Below, piece after piece: positions 26,493 through 35,701 of a DNA stretch of 64,000 nt (the stretch's first letter is position 1; every line of letters begins with the position of its first letter). The translations under genes were made by a program, and so were the position numbers. The stretch is taken from positions 1 through 64,000 of the forward strand of contig NZ_JACJLQ010000006.1 in the NCBI RefSeq assembly GCF_016902295.1. The letters are read 5' to 3'. Below the pieces are notes generated by a model that was not told the DNA's origin, did not search any database, and worked only from the letters and a program-made list of their open reading frames with translations. The stretch comes from Bacteroides caecigallinarum. Lineage in GTDB: Bacteria > Bacteroidota > Bacteroidia > Bacteroidales > Bacteroidaceae.

Positions 26493-27653
26493 TCAGCACA
26501 TTCTGTCTCTATAATCCTCATAACGGAATGTTCTGTAAATTTCCAGATTACCGTCTGAATGCAATATTGCTATCGAAGGATGATGAATACCATTGAACAT
26601 ATTAGTCTTTACCATCGTATAATGTATCATATCCTCTAACACTATTCTTTCGCCTACACTCAACTCATGATCAAATCTCCAGCTTCCCATATAATCACCG
26701 CTTAAACAACTGTTACCACCTAATCTGTAAACATGTTCTTCAGGTGAAGCCGTCTTCACCGCATCGGCAGGAAGAGATTCCGCTCCACGTACAGCAGGCT
26801 GATAAGGCATTTCCAGACAATCAGGCATGTGACATGTGAAACTTACATCAAGTATTGCAGTACGAATGCCTTTGCTTTCCACTACGTCAACCACCGAGGC
26901 TACCAGCGGACCTGTCTGCCACGTAAAAGCTGATCCCGGCTCGAGTATAATCTGAAGATTAGGATAGCGCTGTTTCAGTCCTTTCAGAAGACCGATAAGA
27001 TGATTAACGTCATAATCCTTTCTCGTCATCAGATGACCGCCACCCAAGTTAAGCCATTTCAATTGCGGGAACCACTTTGAAAACTTCTTCTCGATATGTT
27101 CAAGAGTCCTTTCAAGCTCGTACGAACTCGATTCGCAATGGCAGTGACAATGAAACCCATCAATGCCTTCAGGCAATGTTTCCGGAAGCAAGTCGGCAGT
27201 CACTCCGAAACGTGTTCCCGGCGCACATGGATTATAAAGTTCGACTTCCACCTCCGAATATTCAGGATTTACGCGTATTCCGAACGATACATCCTCGCCC
27301 GATTCTTTCGCCATAGGATAAAAGCGGCTGAATTGCGAAAGAGAGTTAAACGTAATATGACTGCTGTATTTCAGGAAAGCAGGAAAGTTCTCCTCTGTAT
27401 ATGCGGGCGAATATGTGTGCGCCCGGCTTCCGAACTCCTCAAAGGCAAGACGTGCCTCATATTCAGAGCTTGCAGTGGTATAATTGATATACTCCCTGAA
27501 GATAGGAAACGACTTCCACATGGCAAAAGCCTTGAAAGCCAAAATAATTTCCACTCCTGCCGATTCGGCTACATTCTTTATCAGACTCAGGTTCTTTCTG
27601 AGCAATTCCTCTTCCATGACATAGCATGGAGAAGGCACTTTAGTCAAATCCAT
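26493..27653 (-). CDS. nspC: Carboxynorspermidine decarboxylase
   Basis: 386 residues, a PLP-dependent fold-III decarboxylase of the polyamine pathway that turns carboxynorspermidine or carboxyspermidine into the triamine. The PLP lysine is in ILAFKAFAMWK near residue 40. Other family stretches are TTASSEYEARLAFEE, GIRVNPEYSEVEVELYNP, FHCHCHCESSSYEL, WLNLGGGHLMT and the C-terminal GNSCLSGDYMG with the catalytic Cys. The partner dehydrogenase gene is not in the window. It starts eight bases after the uvrD-type helicase gene and ends at a terminator. Confidence 0.93.
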   Translation of the reverse strand: MDLTKVPSPCYVMEEELLRKNLSLIKNVAESAGVEIILAFKAFAMWKSFPIFREYINYTTASSEYEARLAFEEFGSRAHTYSPAYTEENFPAFLKYSSHITFNSLSQFSRFYPMAKESGEDVSFGIRVNPEYSEVEVELYNPCAPGTRFGVTADLLPETLPEGIDGFHCHCHCESSSYELERTLEHIEKKFSKWFPQLKWLNLGGGHLMTRKDYDVNHLIGLLKGLKQRYPNLQIILEPGSAFTWQTGPLVASVVDVVESKGIRTAILDVSFTCHMPDCLEMPYQPAVRGAESLPADAVKTASPEEHVYRLGGNSCLSGDYMGSWRFDHELSVGERIVLEDMIHYTMVKTNMFNGIHHPSIAILHSDGNLEIYRTFRYEDYRDRMC

Positions 27654-27661
27654 AATCTTAA

Positions 27662-30028
27662 TTATCCAATTATTTTAAAACGTGCAAATTTCAATAACAG
27701 TTGTTTTTCGCCGGCATTCTCAAATCTTACAGTCGCTTTGCAGTTGTCGCCGCTACCTTCCAGTCTCACGACCTCTCCCCTGCCGAAACGCTCATGCTCT
27801 ATCAGGCGGCCTACCTCCACACCGTGTGTATCAGCCTTTCCTGAATACATGTTTCGGTTTATCGCAGTATTTGGTACAGAAGGAACAATCCTTTTCAGAT
27901 TTCTTGGCGGTACAGGCTTTACGAATCTAACCGGTTCTTGTGGAATCTCGCCACCATCGAACATAGAAGGTCCGCTGCTTCTGTAAGTATCATTTTTCTC
28001 GTAGCCACGCTCATAATTACGTCTGGAATACCCTTCATTCCGCACCGATGTAAATCCACTGTCAGCAGGCAGTTTCAAGTAAGCCGGATTAATATCCTTG
28101 AGGAAACGGCTCGGATTACAGAATTCAGGCTTGCCATACTTATACCTGTTCTTGGCATACGAAATGAAACAATTCTCCTCCGCACGGGTTATCGCCACAT
28201 AAAACAGTCGTCTTTCCTCTTCAAGTGCTCTTGGTGAATCGGCTGACATAGGTCCGGGGAAGAGATTTTCTTCCATACCTACAATAAAGACATTCCTGAA
28301 CTCAAGTCCCTTAGCCGAATGGATAGTCATCAGAGTAACCTTAGGCACACTATCGTCCTTTTCTCCATCCTGATCGGTAAGCAACGCTACCTCCGAAAGA
28401 TAATCAGTGAGAAACATTCGGTCATTACCTTCCTGACGGCGGATATCACAGAAATCGTAAATACCGTTCACCAACTCATCAATATTCTCGCGTCTGCTCA
28501 AACCTTCGGGCGATGTATCCTGAATAATATCAGCCATTATACCTGAAGCGCCTACAATCTCCTTGCCCAATTCGTATGCATTGACAGTTTCAACCTTACC
28601 TATAAATTCCGCAATTATATCCTTGAATCCCTGCAGTTTGGCGTGAGTACCTTTATTAATATTCAATCCGTAATCAAGAGGCGACGATATGACCGTCCAC
28701 AGGCTGACACCTTCCTGTGCTGCAGTAGCAATAATCTTATTCAGCGTAGTATCACCTATCCCCCTTGCCGGATAATTTATAACCCTCTTCAGAGCCTCAC
28801 CGTCGTGCGGATTGACAGCCAGGCGGAAATATGCGATAACATCCTTTATCTCCTTACGCTGATAGAACGACAGCCCTCCATATATCCTGTATGCCACAGC
28901 GCGTTTACGAAGAGCCTCCTCAAATATTCTACTCTGCGCATTTGTTCTGTACAGAATGGCAAAATCACTGTAAGGCTGTCCTCCCTTAACGTGCATGGAG
29001 GTAATCTTGTTTACCACAATCTCGCCTTCTTCCACATCACTGTACGCGCTTGTCACGGTTATAGGTTCACCAACGGAGTTTTCAGAAAAGACTTCCTTCC
29101 TTATCTGTTCACGGTTTTTCTCTATCAGACTGTTGGCCGCTTTCACAATCAGCTGTGTAGAACGATAGTTCTGTTCGAGCTTGAACAGACGCGCGTCATT
29201 ATATAGTCTTGTAAATTTCAGAATATTGTCAATGTTTGCTCCTCGAAAAGAATAAATACTTTGGGCATCATCACCAACCACACATACACGCTGATGCTTG
29301 CTCGTAAGTTGCAGCACTATGCTATGTTGTGCGAAGTTTGTGTCCTGATACTCGTCCACAAGAACATATCTGAATCTGTCGGCATATTTTTCGCATATAT
29401 CCGGATGATTTTTGAACAACAGATAAGTATTTACCAGAAGGTCGTCGAAATCCATTGCGTCACTCTGCTTGCATCGTTCGCAATACCTTATATATATATC
29501 CCTCATAGCAGGAATTTTTGCCTCTGAGTCGCTTCTGAAAAACTCAGCGCTTGCAGCGTATGCCTGAGCTGAAACAAGATGATTCTTGGCATTGCTTATA
29601 CGCGACTGTATCAACCCTGGTTTATACACCTTTTCGTCAAGATTCAATTCTTTAAGAAGAGATTTTATCAAGCTTTTGGAATCGGATGAATCATATATCG
29701 TAAAATTCGAAGAATAGCCCAAAGCCGCAGCCTCAGTACGTAATATACGGGCAAAAATGGAATGGAAAGTACCCATCCACAAATATTTGGCCTTTTCCGT
29801 ACCTACGGCACGCGATATACGTTCCTTCATCTCGCGTGCCGCCTTGTTGGTAAACGTAAGTGCCAATATAGACCACGGTTCATACCCATTATCAAGCAGG
29901 TATGCTATCTTGTACGTCAGCACCCTCGTCTTTCCGGAACCCGCTCCGGCTATAACCAGCGATGGCCCTTCATTATAAAGCACCGCAGCACGCTGGCTTT
30001 CATTCAGTTCATCAAGATAATCAGTCAT
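27662..30028 (-). CDS. pcrA: ATP-dependent DNA helicase UvrD/PcrA
   Basis: 788 residues, superfamily 1A 3'-5' helicase of DNA repair. Motifs in order: LNESQRAAV (Q motif), AGAGSGKTRVLTYK (I), LTFTNKAAREMKERI (Ia), VLVDEYQDTNFAQ (II), VVGDDAQSIYSFRGA (III), LEQNYRSTQ (IV), TIHSAKGLEFRNVFI (V) and LFYVAITRAEENC (VI). The C-terminal end carries a Tudor-like segment (GVEVGRLIEHERFGRGEVV), as in PcrA. nspC follows in the same transcript. A TAACTTTG element lies at 30077-30084. Confidence 0.94.
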   Translation of the reverse strand: MTDYLDELNESQRAAVLYNEGPSLVIAGAGSGKTRVLTYKIAYLLDNGYEPWSILALTFTNKAAREMKERISRAVGTEKAKYLWMGTFHSIFARILRTEAAALGYSSNFTIYDSSDSKSLIKSLLKELNLDEKVYKPGLIQSRISNAKNHLVSAQAYAASAEFFRSDSEAKIPAMRDIYIRYCERCKQSDAMDFDDLLVNTYLLFKNHPDICEKYADRFRYVLVDEYQDTNFAQHSIVLQLTSKHQRVCVVGDDAQSIYSFRGANIDNILKFTRLYNDARLFKLEQNYRSTQLIVKAANSLIEKNREQIRKEVFSENSVGEPITVTSAYSDVEEGEIVVNKITSMHVKGGQPYSDFAILYRTNAQSRIFEEALRKRAVAYRIYGGLSFYQRKEIKDVIAYFRLAVNPHDGEALKRVINYPARGIGDTTLNKIIATAAQEGVSLWTVISSPLDYGLNINKGTHAKLQGFKDIIAEFIGKVETVNAYELGKEIVGASGIMADIIQDTSPEGLSRRENIDELVNGIYDFCDIRRQEGNDRMFLTDYLSEVALLTDQDGEKDDSVPKVTLMTIHSAKGLEFRNVFIVGMEENLFPGPMSADSPRALEEERRLFYVAITRAEENCFISYAKNRYKYGKPEFCNPSRFLKDINPAYLKLPADSGFTSVRNEGYSRRNYERGYEKNDTYRSSGPSMFDGGEIPQEPVRFVKPVPPRNLKRIVPSVPNTAINRNMYSGKADTHGVEVGRLIEHERFGRGEVVRLEGSGDNCKATVRFENAGEKQLLLKFARFKIIG

Positions 30029-30076
30029 CTTTTATATAAATGTATGATAGATAAATCAATAGTAAATTTCAGGTTA

Positions 30077-30084
30077 CAAAGTTA
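30077..30084 (-). promoter_or_regulatory. -7 element of the helicase gene
   Basis: Minus-strand TAACTTTG fits TAnnTTTG exactly, 49 bases ahead of the ATG at 30028. No -33 TTTG at the usual distance. Confidence 0.5.
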
Positions 30085-30107
30085 TATAAAAGAAACGACA
30101 TTCATAA

Positions 30108-30815
30108 TCATATTATCATACATTCATCTATAGTAAGCTTATATCCATTCCCCCTTATATTAATAATCTGTACACGTTTATCCTTCGACAAGCGATGCCG
30201 TATCCGCGTTATCAGAACCTGCAAACTTCTGGTACAGAAAAAATCATCGTTTCCCCATAATTCCAACAATATGTTCTGCATAGGGACGATAGAACCGAAA
30301 TTCTGACAAAATCTTTTCAGAACCTCTGTCTCTCTATTTGGAAGTTGCTCTGTATCACCAGTAGGTATATATAAAAGAATCCCCCTGTCCGCATCAAACT
30401 CATAATCTCCAATTTTAAAAATCCGCTGTTCCGATTCTTCTTTTGAAGAGACACGTCCGGAAAGAGCTTTTATGCGTACTATAAGTTCTTTCATGGCAAA
30501 CGGCTTACGGATATAATCGTTGGCACCTGTTTCAAATCCTGCCACCACATCGTCCACCTCTGTTTTTGCCGTAAGAAATATTACGGGTGTAGTCTGGTCT
30601 GTTTTTCGTATTCTCTGTACCACATCAAGTCCAGATATTTTCGGCATCATTATATCCGAAATCAGGACATCGGGTTTTGATTCAAAGAAAAGTTTCAGTC
30701 CCTCCTCACCATCGTATGCAAGACAGACGTCGAAGCCAACACTTTCCAGTGTATCTTTAATTATCTTTGCCAGAGTTATTTCATCTTCAACAAGCAATAC
30801 TTTTATCTTTCCCAT
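30108..30815 (-). CDS. OmpR-family response regulator
   Basis: 235 residues from ATG 30815 (MGKIKVLLVEDEIT). A start five codons earlier would be a TTG inside the kinase gene, so the ATG is preferred. The receiver domain carries the phosphoacceptor Asp54 (LISDIMMPK), Asp10/11 and the switch residues T and K (FLTAKTE, IRKPFAMKE). The C-terminal winged helix ends in RHRLSKDKRVQIINIRGNGY. It is the partner of the histidine kinase four bases upstream and probably feeds back on the receptor operon. It resembles B. fragilis RprY-type regulators, but identity is not claimed. Confidence 0.92.
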   Translation of the reverse strand: MGKIKVLLVEDEITLAKIIKDTLESVGFDVCLAYDGEEGLKLFFESKPDVLISDIMMPKISGLDVVQRIRKTDQTTPVIFLTAKTEVDDVVAGFETGANDYIRKPFAMKELIVRIKALSGRVSSKEESEQRIFKIGDYEFDADRGILLYIPTGDTEQLPNRETEVLKRFCQNFGSIVPMQNILLELWGNDDFFCTRSLQVLITRIRHRLSKDKRVQIINIRGNGYKLTIDECMII

Positions 30816-30819
30816 ATCA

Positions 30820-32142
30820 TTATAATTCAATTGTAAACGTACTTCCCTCCCCCGGAGTACTGGTTAATGAAATCCGTCCTCCATGTCTTTCCACAATCGT
30901 TTTTGCAAAATAAAGACCAATGCCATATCCTTTCACTTCGTGTACATCGCCATGAGGAACACGATAGAATTTCTCAAATACATGTCTCTGGTGTTCCGGA
31001 GCTATTCCAATTCCATTGTCTGATACAGAAATAAACAACTTATCTGATTTTCTGATTGCCTTGAGCAATATCCTCACCGGTTCACCTGAATACTTTACCG
31101 CATTATCGACTAAAGTAGAAACCACACTCGACATCAGTTTTGCATCGAATACTGCAGTCAGATTTTCATCGGCCTCTATCTGTATATCACAGGCTTTTGC
31201 AGTACGTAACCTGGTTTCCTGTACTATTTTCTCAAACATATCTCTAATATTTGTCTCCGATACGTCCAACCGGAAATTACCCCTTTCCTTCATTGACATC
31301 GAAAGAATACGTTCCACAAGGGCACTCAGTTTTTCCAGCTGTTCCCTTGTATCAAGCAGGTATTCCTCCCTTTTTACAGGATTATCCGCCAAGCCATAAT
31401 TCAACAATGCATCATTTGCCGCGTATGCCACTGCAATTGGAGTCTTCAGTTCGTGAGTGATATTGCTCGTAAAGCTGCTTTTCATCTCGTCCAGTTCCAT
31501 CTGCTTTTTCAGCGTTCTAATAAAAAACCAGAAAGAGAATATCACTATGGCGACAACCATCAACGAAGTGAATATAATGCCGGACATATTCAACAGTATA
31601 TATCCGGTCATCAGCCCAGTATCAAATGAATAAGGTGTTTTACCAAAAGTTGATTTAACTATGATATATCCATTTCGAACAACAGAATCGAGATTTACAT
31701 TAGATAAAAACTCCTGTCTATCCAACGGACGGAAGACTTCATCTATACCTGCCTCCTTAAAATTCTGAAAAAGTATGGAATCCATCATTTCATAAAATTC
31801 CGGAGAAGTCACTGAAGATGCCACCTGTTTGTTAAAGTCATCACGCCTGTAAACACTTATTGACCTGATTTTATTGCCAGAAGAAGAGTCTCTTTTTATT
31901 GATACAATCTTAGACAAATTATCAGGACTCAAAAATGCTATGGAGTCTGTCAGTTGCTCTCGTTTTAACTGAAACGAATAAGCTGCGAGCTCAGACTTGG
32001 AAATCAATGAACTGATCTGCATCTCCAACGACTGTCGTTGAGACTTGTAAAGCCCCGAAAGCCAATACCCCTCATAAGCAGCAATCATGACAACTGAAAT
32101 TACTGCAATAATCAGGAATCTGTGTTTGTTATCTATCTTCAT
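30820..32142 (-). CDS. Sensor histidine kinase
   Basis: 440 residues. Two membrane helices (about 8-28 and 183-208) bracket a periplasmic sensor of roughly 150 residues. The H-box is SNITHELKTPIAVAYA, with His230. The ATP-binding part has the N-box (SSVVSTLVDNAVKYS), G1 (VSDNGIGIAPEHQ), F-box (FEKFYRVPHGD) and G2 (GYGIGLYFAKTI). It is expected to autophosphorylate and pass the phosphate to the downstream regulator. It follows the TonB-type gene by 52 bases on the same strand. Confidence 0.92.
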   Translation of the reverse strand: MKIDNKHRFLIIAVISVVMIAAYEGYWLSGLYKSQRQSLEMQISSLISKSELAAYSFQLKREQLTDSIAFLSPDNLSKIVSIKRDSSSGNKIRSISVYRRDDFNKQVASSVTSPEFYEMMDSILFQNFKEAGIDEVFRPLDRQEFLSNVNLDSVVRNGYIIVKSTFGKTPYSFDTGLMTGYILLNMSGIIFTSLMVVAIVIFSFWFFIRTLKKQMELDEMKSSFTSNITHELKTPIAVAYAANDALLNYGLADNPVKREEYLLDTREQLEKLSALVERILSMSMKERGNFRLDVSETNIRDMFEKIVQETRLRTAKACDIQIEADENLTAVFDAKLMSSVVSTLVDNAVKYSGEPVRILLKAIRKSDKLFISVSDNGIGIAPEHQRHVFEKFYRVPHGDVHEVKGYGIGLYFAKTIVERHGGRISLTSTPGEGSTFTIEL

Positions 32143-32194
32143 ACCAAATAAATCTGTTTAACAGAACAAAAGTAATAGTTTTAAGGCAATATAA

Positions 32195-34744
32195 TCACAA
32201 ATCCACACTCAACTTCATGAGATATTCACGAGGTCTGAGTCGGGTCATAGAGTAAAAACGGGTGATTGAACTTACATTAACCTGCTCATAAACAGAATTG
32301 CCGATAATATTGTCTGCCACAAGCGACAGTTCCCACTTCTTCGATTTATACCCTACAGAGATATCACAGAAGCTGTTCACTCCAAAAGATTTTTCATTGC
32401 TGTGATATATTTCATTATTCATCGAGAATATCCATCCGCCTGCGGGATTGAAATTTACCCCAAGCGAATGCGACCAGTCAATTACACCACTTTCATTGTA
32501 TGGAGCTGTTTTTTCCTGTCTATTGCATATCATCATTTTTGACTCACCCTGTATTGATATACCTTTCACAGGCTTCAATGAATAGTCTAACGACGCATTA
32601 TACACATTCATCCTGTTTTTAGCCAACACTCCGGAAACTAACATCTGCGATTCGGAGGAGTTTACTCCCCCTCCAATCCCAAGAGTGGTATTTGCCCAAA
32701 AGAAATTCTTGGCTATGCGTCCGTCAACGATATATGAGTCAGTACTATAACGCCCGGATGTAGCCACCATATTATACACTCCGGAATCCAACTCTCCGCT
32801 ATACAGAATGTTACCTATATTGTGAATATACACAGGTCGCAGATAGGCAAACAGACCGTAAAGGAGATTACGATAAGTTAACGAAGCGCTCAGAGAATGA
32901 GCAAATTGAGTTTCCGGTTCGCCTATTCCAACAGTACATTGAGCATACGAAGTGAAAAGAGGTTCTGTAACAAGTTTCTTTGCATCATACGGATCGGCCG
33001 TCAGACGGTAATCAAGAATAAGTTTCGATGTGGGAGACATTTCCCATCTCCAGTTCAGATTAGGCTCAATCCAGAAGTCTGAAGAACGAAGCTTATCAGC
33101 AGCCCCATTCCCCGAATTATCCAATAACTGATTCACATAGCTGACCTTGGTCTTTGCCGTTAACTCATGTCCTTTATGCCTCATACTCACAGACGGACTC
33201 CAATATAGCTGTTGAAGCTTCCAATCAGTGCTGTTTATCTTCTGATAACGACTGTCAAATCCCATCATATTATCAAAATACAATGCTCCGAATTTCTTTT
33301 TATACTGCACATGATTTTTCGAAGAGAATAAATCCATATCAAGCAACTGACTGTTGCCGTTTATCGTAAGCAACTGTCCCGGCAAACGGGTATAACCGGT
33401 AGAAGAATTGAACTGAATGACATTGCCCCCTGCCGTAGTATGCGACAACAGTAAATCTTCCGAGACCATACGTTTATAAGGTTTGACTGAAAGAGCGGTA
33501 AGCCTGTCATTATAAAGTATATTGCCATGACTTACATTCCAGTCGGAATACACTTTCGAAATGCTTTTCAGATATGTTCTTTCCTTATTCAGCGTATATG
33601 TTATTTCTCCTTTTGCCTCCTTTCGCCTGCTTTCCACATTCCAATCCTCCGTAATTACCGGCGAACCGTCCAAATCCAGATATGTAGTGGAGCTCTTTCT
33701 CAGCTGTTCCTCACTGTCAAACAGTCCGCTTGCCTGTATTCTCAGATCTGAATCTTTTCCAGTCCTCCACAGCCAGTTACCGGAAAGAAGATGACTTTTA
33801 TTGAATGTATATCTTTCGACATCAAAGGCAGGACCGCCCAAATCGAGCAAACTGATAATATTCGCTTCTCCACGATATTCCAACAAGTCGGAAAGGCTTA
33901 AAATCTCATCTGCAATATTTGTCCCTGTATTGGTGTTTTTATAAAGCAACAATGTCTGGAAATTCTTCTTGAAATTCATCTCCATCAGACGGTTCTCGTA
34001 AAGGAAGCCATCACTCTTTTCCGCCAATCCCAATCCTATATCAGCCAAACCCGTCCAAACAGACTTGGCATCATCTTTAAGAACTATGTTCAATGCTGCT
34101 TTATCACTGAACTCAATATCACGCAAGGACTTTACAGCCTGATGATTTTCCAAGACCTGAACACTCTCCACCTTGTCTGCCGATATGTTATTGCTGGCCT
34201 GGGCATATTGACTTCCCATCAGATCAAGACCTTCAATGTAAAAATGATTTATCGATTTTCCCTGATAAGATATACTGCCGTTAGGCTTTACTTCCAGACC
34301 TGGCATTTTCCTTATCACATCGGCTATACTGCGGTCCTGTATCTGCTTGAAACCTGCTACGGAATATGTCAGAGTATCACCCCTTTCACTTATACGTTCG
34401 GCTTTTACAGAAACCTCACGAAGCTGAAAGCTTGTTTCTTTCATTCTGACAACAACCGTATTTACCGCAGGATTATACTTTACAGTCTGTGTTTCATACC
34501 CCAGAAAGCTGAATCTGATATATGCAATTCCACCTACAGGTTTAAGAGTAAAGTAACCCTCAGCATCTGAAATGGCATAACACAGCTGCCTGCCAGATTC
34601 ATTATAAGCCACAATATTCACTCCATACATTCCATTTTCGGATGTATCAACCACCTTACCAAAGAAAACAGCAGAAGATTGCGCAGGCAGACACAAAGAA
34701 ACAGCAAGGGAGAAACACAACAGAATGATTCTTACCATAACCAT
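32195..34744 (-). CDS. Outer-membrane TonB-type beta-barrel protein with carboxypeptidase-regulatory N-domain
   Basis: 849 residues. The signal peptide (LLCFSLAVSLCLPAQS) is followed by a carboxypeptidase-regulatory-like domain (about 26-108, GKVVDTSENGMYGVNIVAYN), a plug-like segment with RSIADVIRKMPGLEVKPNGS and SINHFYIEGLDLMGSQY, and then a long outer-membrane beta barrel ending in YLMKLSVDL. The N-terminal arrangement is that of SusC/RagA-like or outer-membrane-protein-beta-barrel families, but it lacks a SusD partner. It sits between a GLPGLI gene and a two-component system, an arrangement often seen in Bacteroidetes. The ligand is unknown. Confidence 0.85.
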   Translation of the reverse strand: MVMVRIILLCFSLAVSLCLPAQSSAVFFGKVVDTSENGMYGVNIVAYNESGRQLCYAISDAEGYFTLKPVGGIAYIRFSFLGYETQTVKYNPAVNTVVVRMKETSFQLREVSVKAERISERGDTLTYSVAGFKQIQDRSIADVIRKMPGLEVKPNGSISYQGKSINHFYIEGLDLMGSQYAQASNNISADKVESVQVLENHQAVKSLRDIEFSDKAALNIVLKDDAKSVWTGLADIGLGLAEKSDGFLYENRLMEMNFKKNFQTLLLYKNTNTGTNIADEILSLSDLLEYRGEANIISLLDLGGPAFDVERYTFNKSHLLSGNWLWRTGKDSDLRIQASGLFDSEEQLRKSSTTYLDLDGSPVITEDWNVESRRKEAKGEITYTLNKERTYLKSISKVYSDWNVSHGNILYNDRLTALSVKPYKRMVSEDLLLSHTTAGGNVIQFNSSTGYTRLPGQLLTINGNSQLLDMDLFSSKNHVQYKKKFGALYFDNMMGFDSRYQKINSTDWKLQQLYWSPSVSMRHKGHELTAKTKVSYVNQLLDNSGNGAADKLRSSDFWIEPNLNWRWEMSPTSKLILDYRLTADPYDAKKLVTEPLFTSYAQCTVGIGEPETQFAHSLSASLTYRNLLYGLFAYLRPVYIHNIGNILYSGELDSGVYNMVATSGRYSTDSYIVDGRIAKNFFWANTTLGIGGGVNSSESQMLVSGVLAKNRMNVYNASLDYSLKPVKGISIQGESKMMICNRQEKTAPYNESGVIDWSHSLGVNFNPAGGWIFSMNNEIYHSNEKSFGVNSFCDISVGYKSKKWELSLVADNIIGNSVYEQVNVSSITRFYSMTRLRPREYLMKLSVDL

Positions 34745-34769
34745 ACGAATGATGTATTTTCAAATGGCA

Positions 34770-35591
34770 TTATTCCAGGTCAAGATAATTACTTGCAGGC
34801 TTGACTGTATTGGTTATATCTTTACCGTTGATATCAACAGCCTTTACCAGGTTGATACCCAATTCTTTTACCGCTTCTCCATAAGTCTTCCCTTCCTCGG
34901 ATTTTCTCAGTTTCATAAATTTCGAACGTGAACACTTCAGAGCCTTGTCCTTCTCGAACAACTCTATTCTGGCGTCAGAAACATTCTGTTCCAAACCTAC
35001 CGCAACAAAATGAAAAAGATTGTCAGCATCGCATGCTTCAAGAATCACACCGGGCAAACCTTTCAGAACATAAGGACCTGCCGAAACAGGGATATCGGGT
35101 GTGTACCATACTGTCCATGTTCTGCCATAAACTGTTGCTACGGCCTTCTTGCACTGATAATCACAAATCGTTTTGGTACTGTCAGATAATTCCCACTCTA
35201 TCTGCGGAAGTTTCTCTGTGTATATAAACTTATTTGTCTTGATATACTTCATATAGGTATATTCATCAGACGATGGCGCACCCGTCAGAACTTCCAGAGA
35301 GTTCTTGTTTCCATACTTTATGTTTGCATTCTGTGCCCTCGCCAAGGCTGTCGCAATATCCGTTTCTTTGGAAATATTATCATATTCCGACGCCCATGCC
35401 CTGTTATTCGGATTATAGAAAACGGATTGGGTTTTGCCTACATCAAGAAACCATCTGTAGGTTTTGCGTGTCTTACTGTACAAAGCATCACAATAGTATG
35501 TGACGCGAAACAAGGCTGTTTCCTGCGCATTCAGCACAACAGCCGAAAGAAATAGAATAAAGGTAATAATCTTTCTCATAAATACATTCAT
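34770..35591 (-). CDS. GLPGLI family protein
   Basis: 273 residues with a signal peptide (IITFILFLSAVVLNAQ). The name-giving motif appears as YVLKGLPGVILEACD, preceded by VWYTPDIPVSAGP. These are marks of the GLPGLI family (TIGR01200 type), exported proteins of Bacteroidetes with no proven function that are usually found beside TonB-type receptors, as here: the barrel gene begins 25 bases downstream. The start may be ATG 35591 or the in-frame ATG 35579. It is the first gene of the operon that ends with the two-component system. Confidence 0.9.
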   Translation of the reverse strand: MNVFMRKIITFILFLSAVVLNAQETALFRVTYYCDALYSKTRKTYRWFLDVGKTQSVFYNPNNRAWASEYDNISKETDIATALARAQNANIKYGNKNSLEVLTGAPSSDEYTYMKYIKTNKFIYTEKLPQIEWELSDSTKTICDYQCKKAVATVYGRTWTVWYTPDIPVSAGPYVLKGLPGVILEACDADNLFHFVAVGLEQNVSDARIELFEKDKALKCSRSKFMKLRKSEEGKTYGEAVKELGINLVKAVDINGKDITNTVKPASNYLDLE

Positions 35592-35701
35592 TTAATGTTT
35601 ATATGACAAAGATCGTATGTTGGAACCAGATTTGCGGTTAACTCATAGCTAACACTCGGTTAACTATGGTTAACTGAATCCTCTACTCTACCTTACATTC
35701 A

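Noticed and set aside
30816-30830. Upstream TTG start of the response regulator
   Set aside because: The TTG lies inside the kinase gene; ATG 30815 follows the kinase stop and gives the normal receiver N-terminus.
30108-32142. Naming the two-component pair rprX/rprY
   Set aside because: The kinase N-terminus and the operon partners do not support identity with the B. fragilis pair, so only the families are given.
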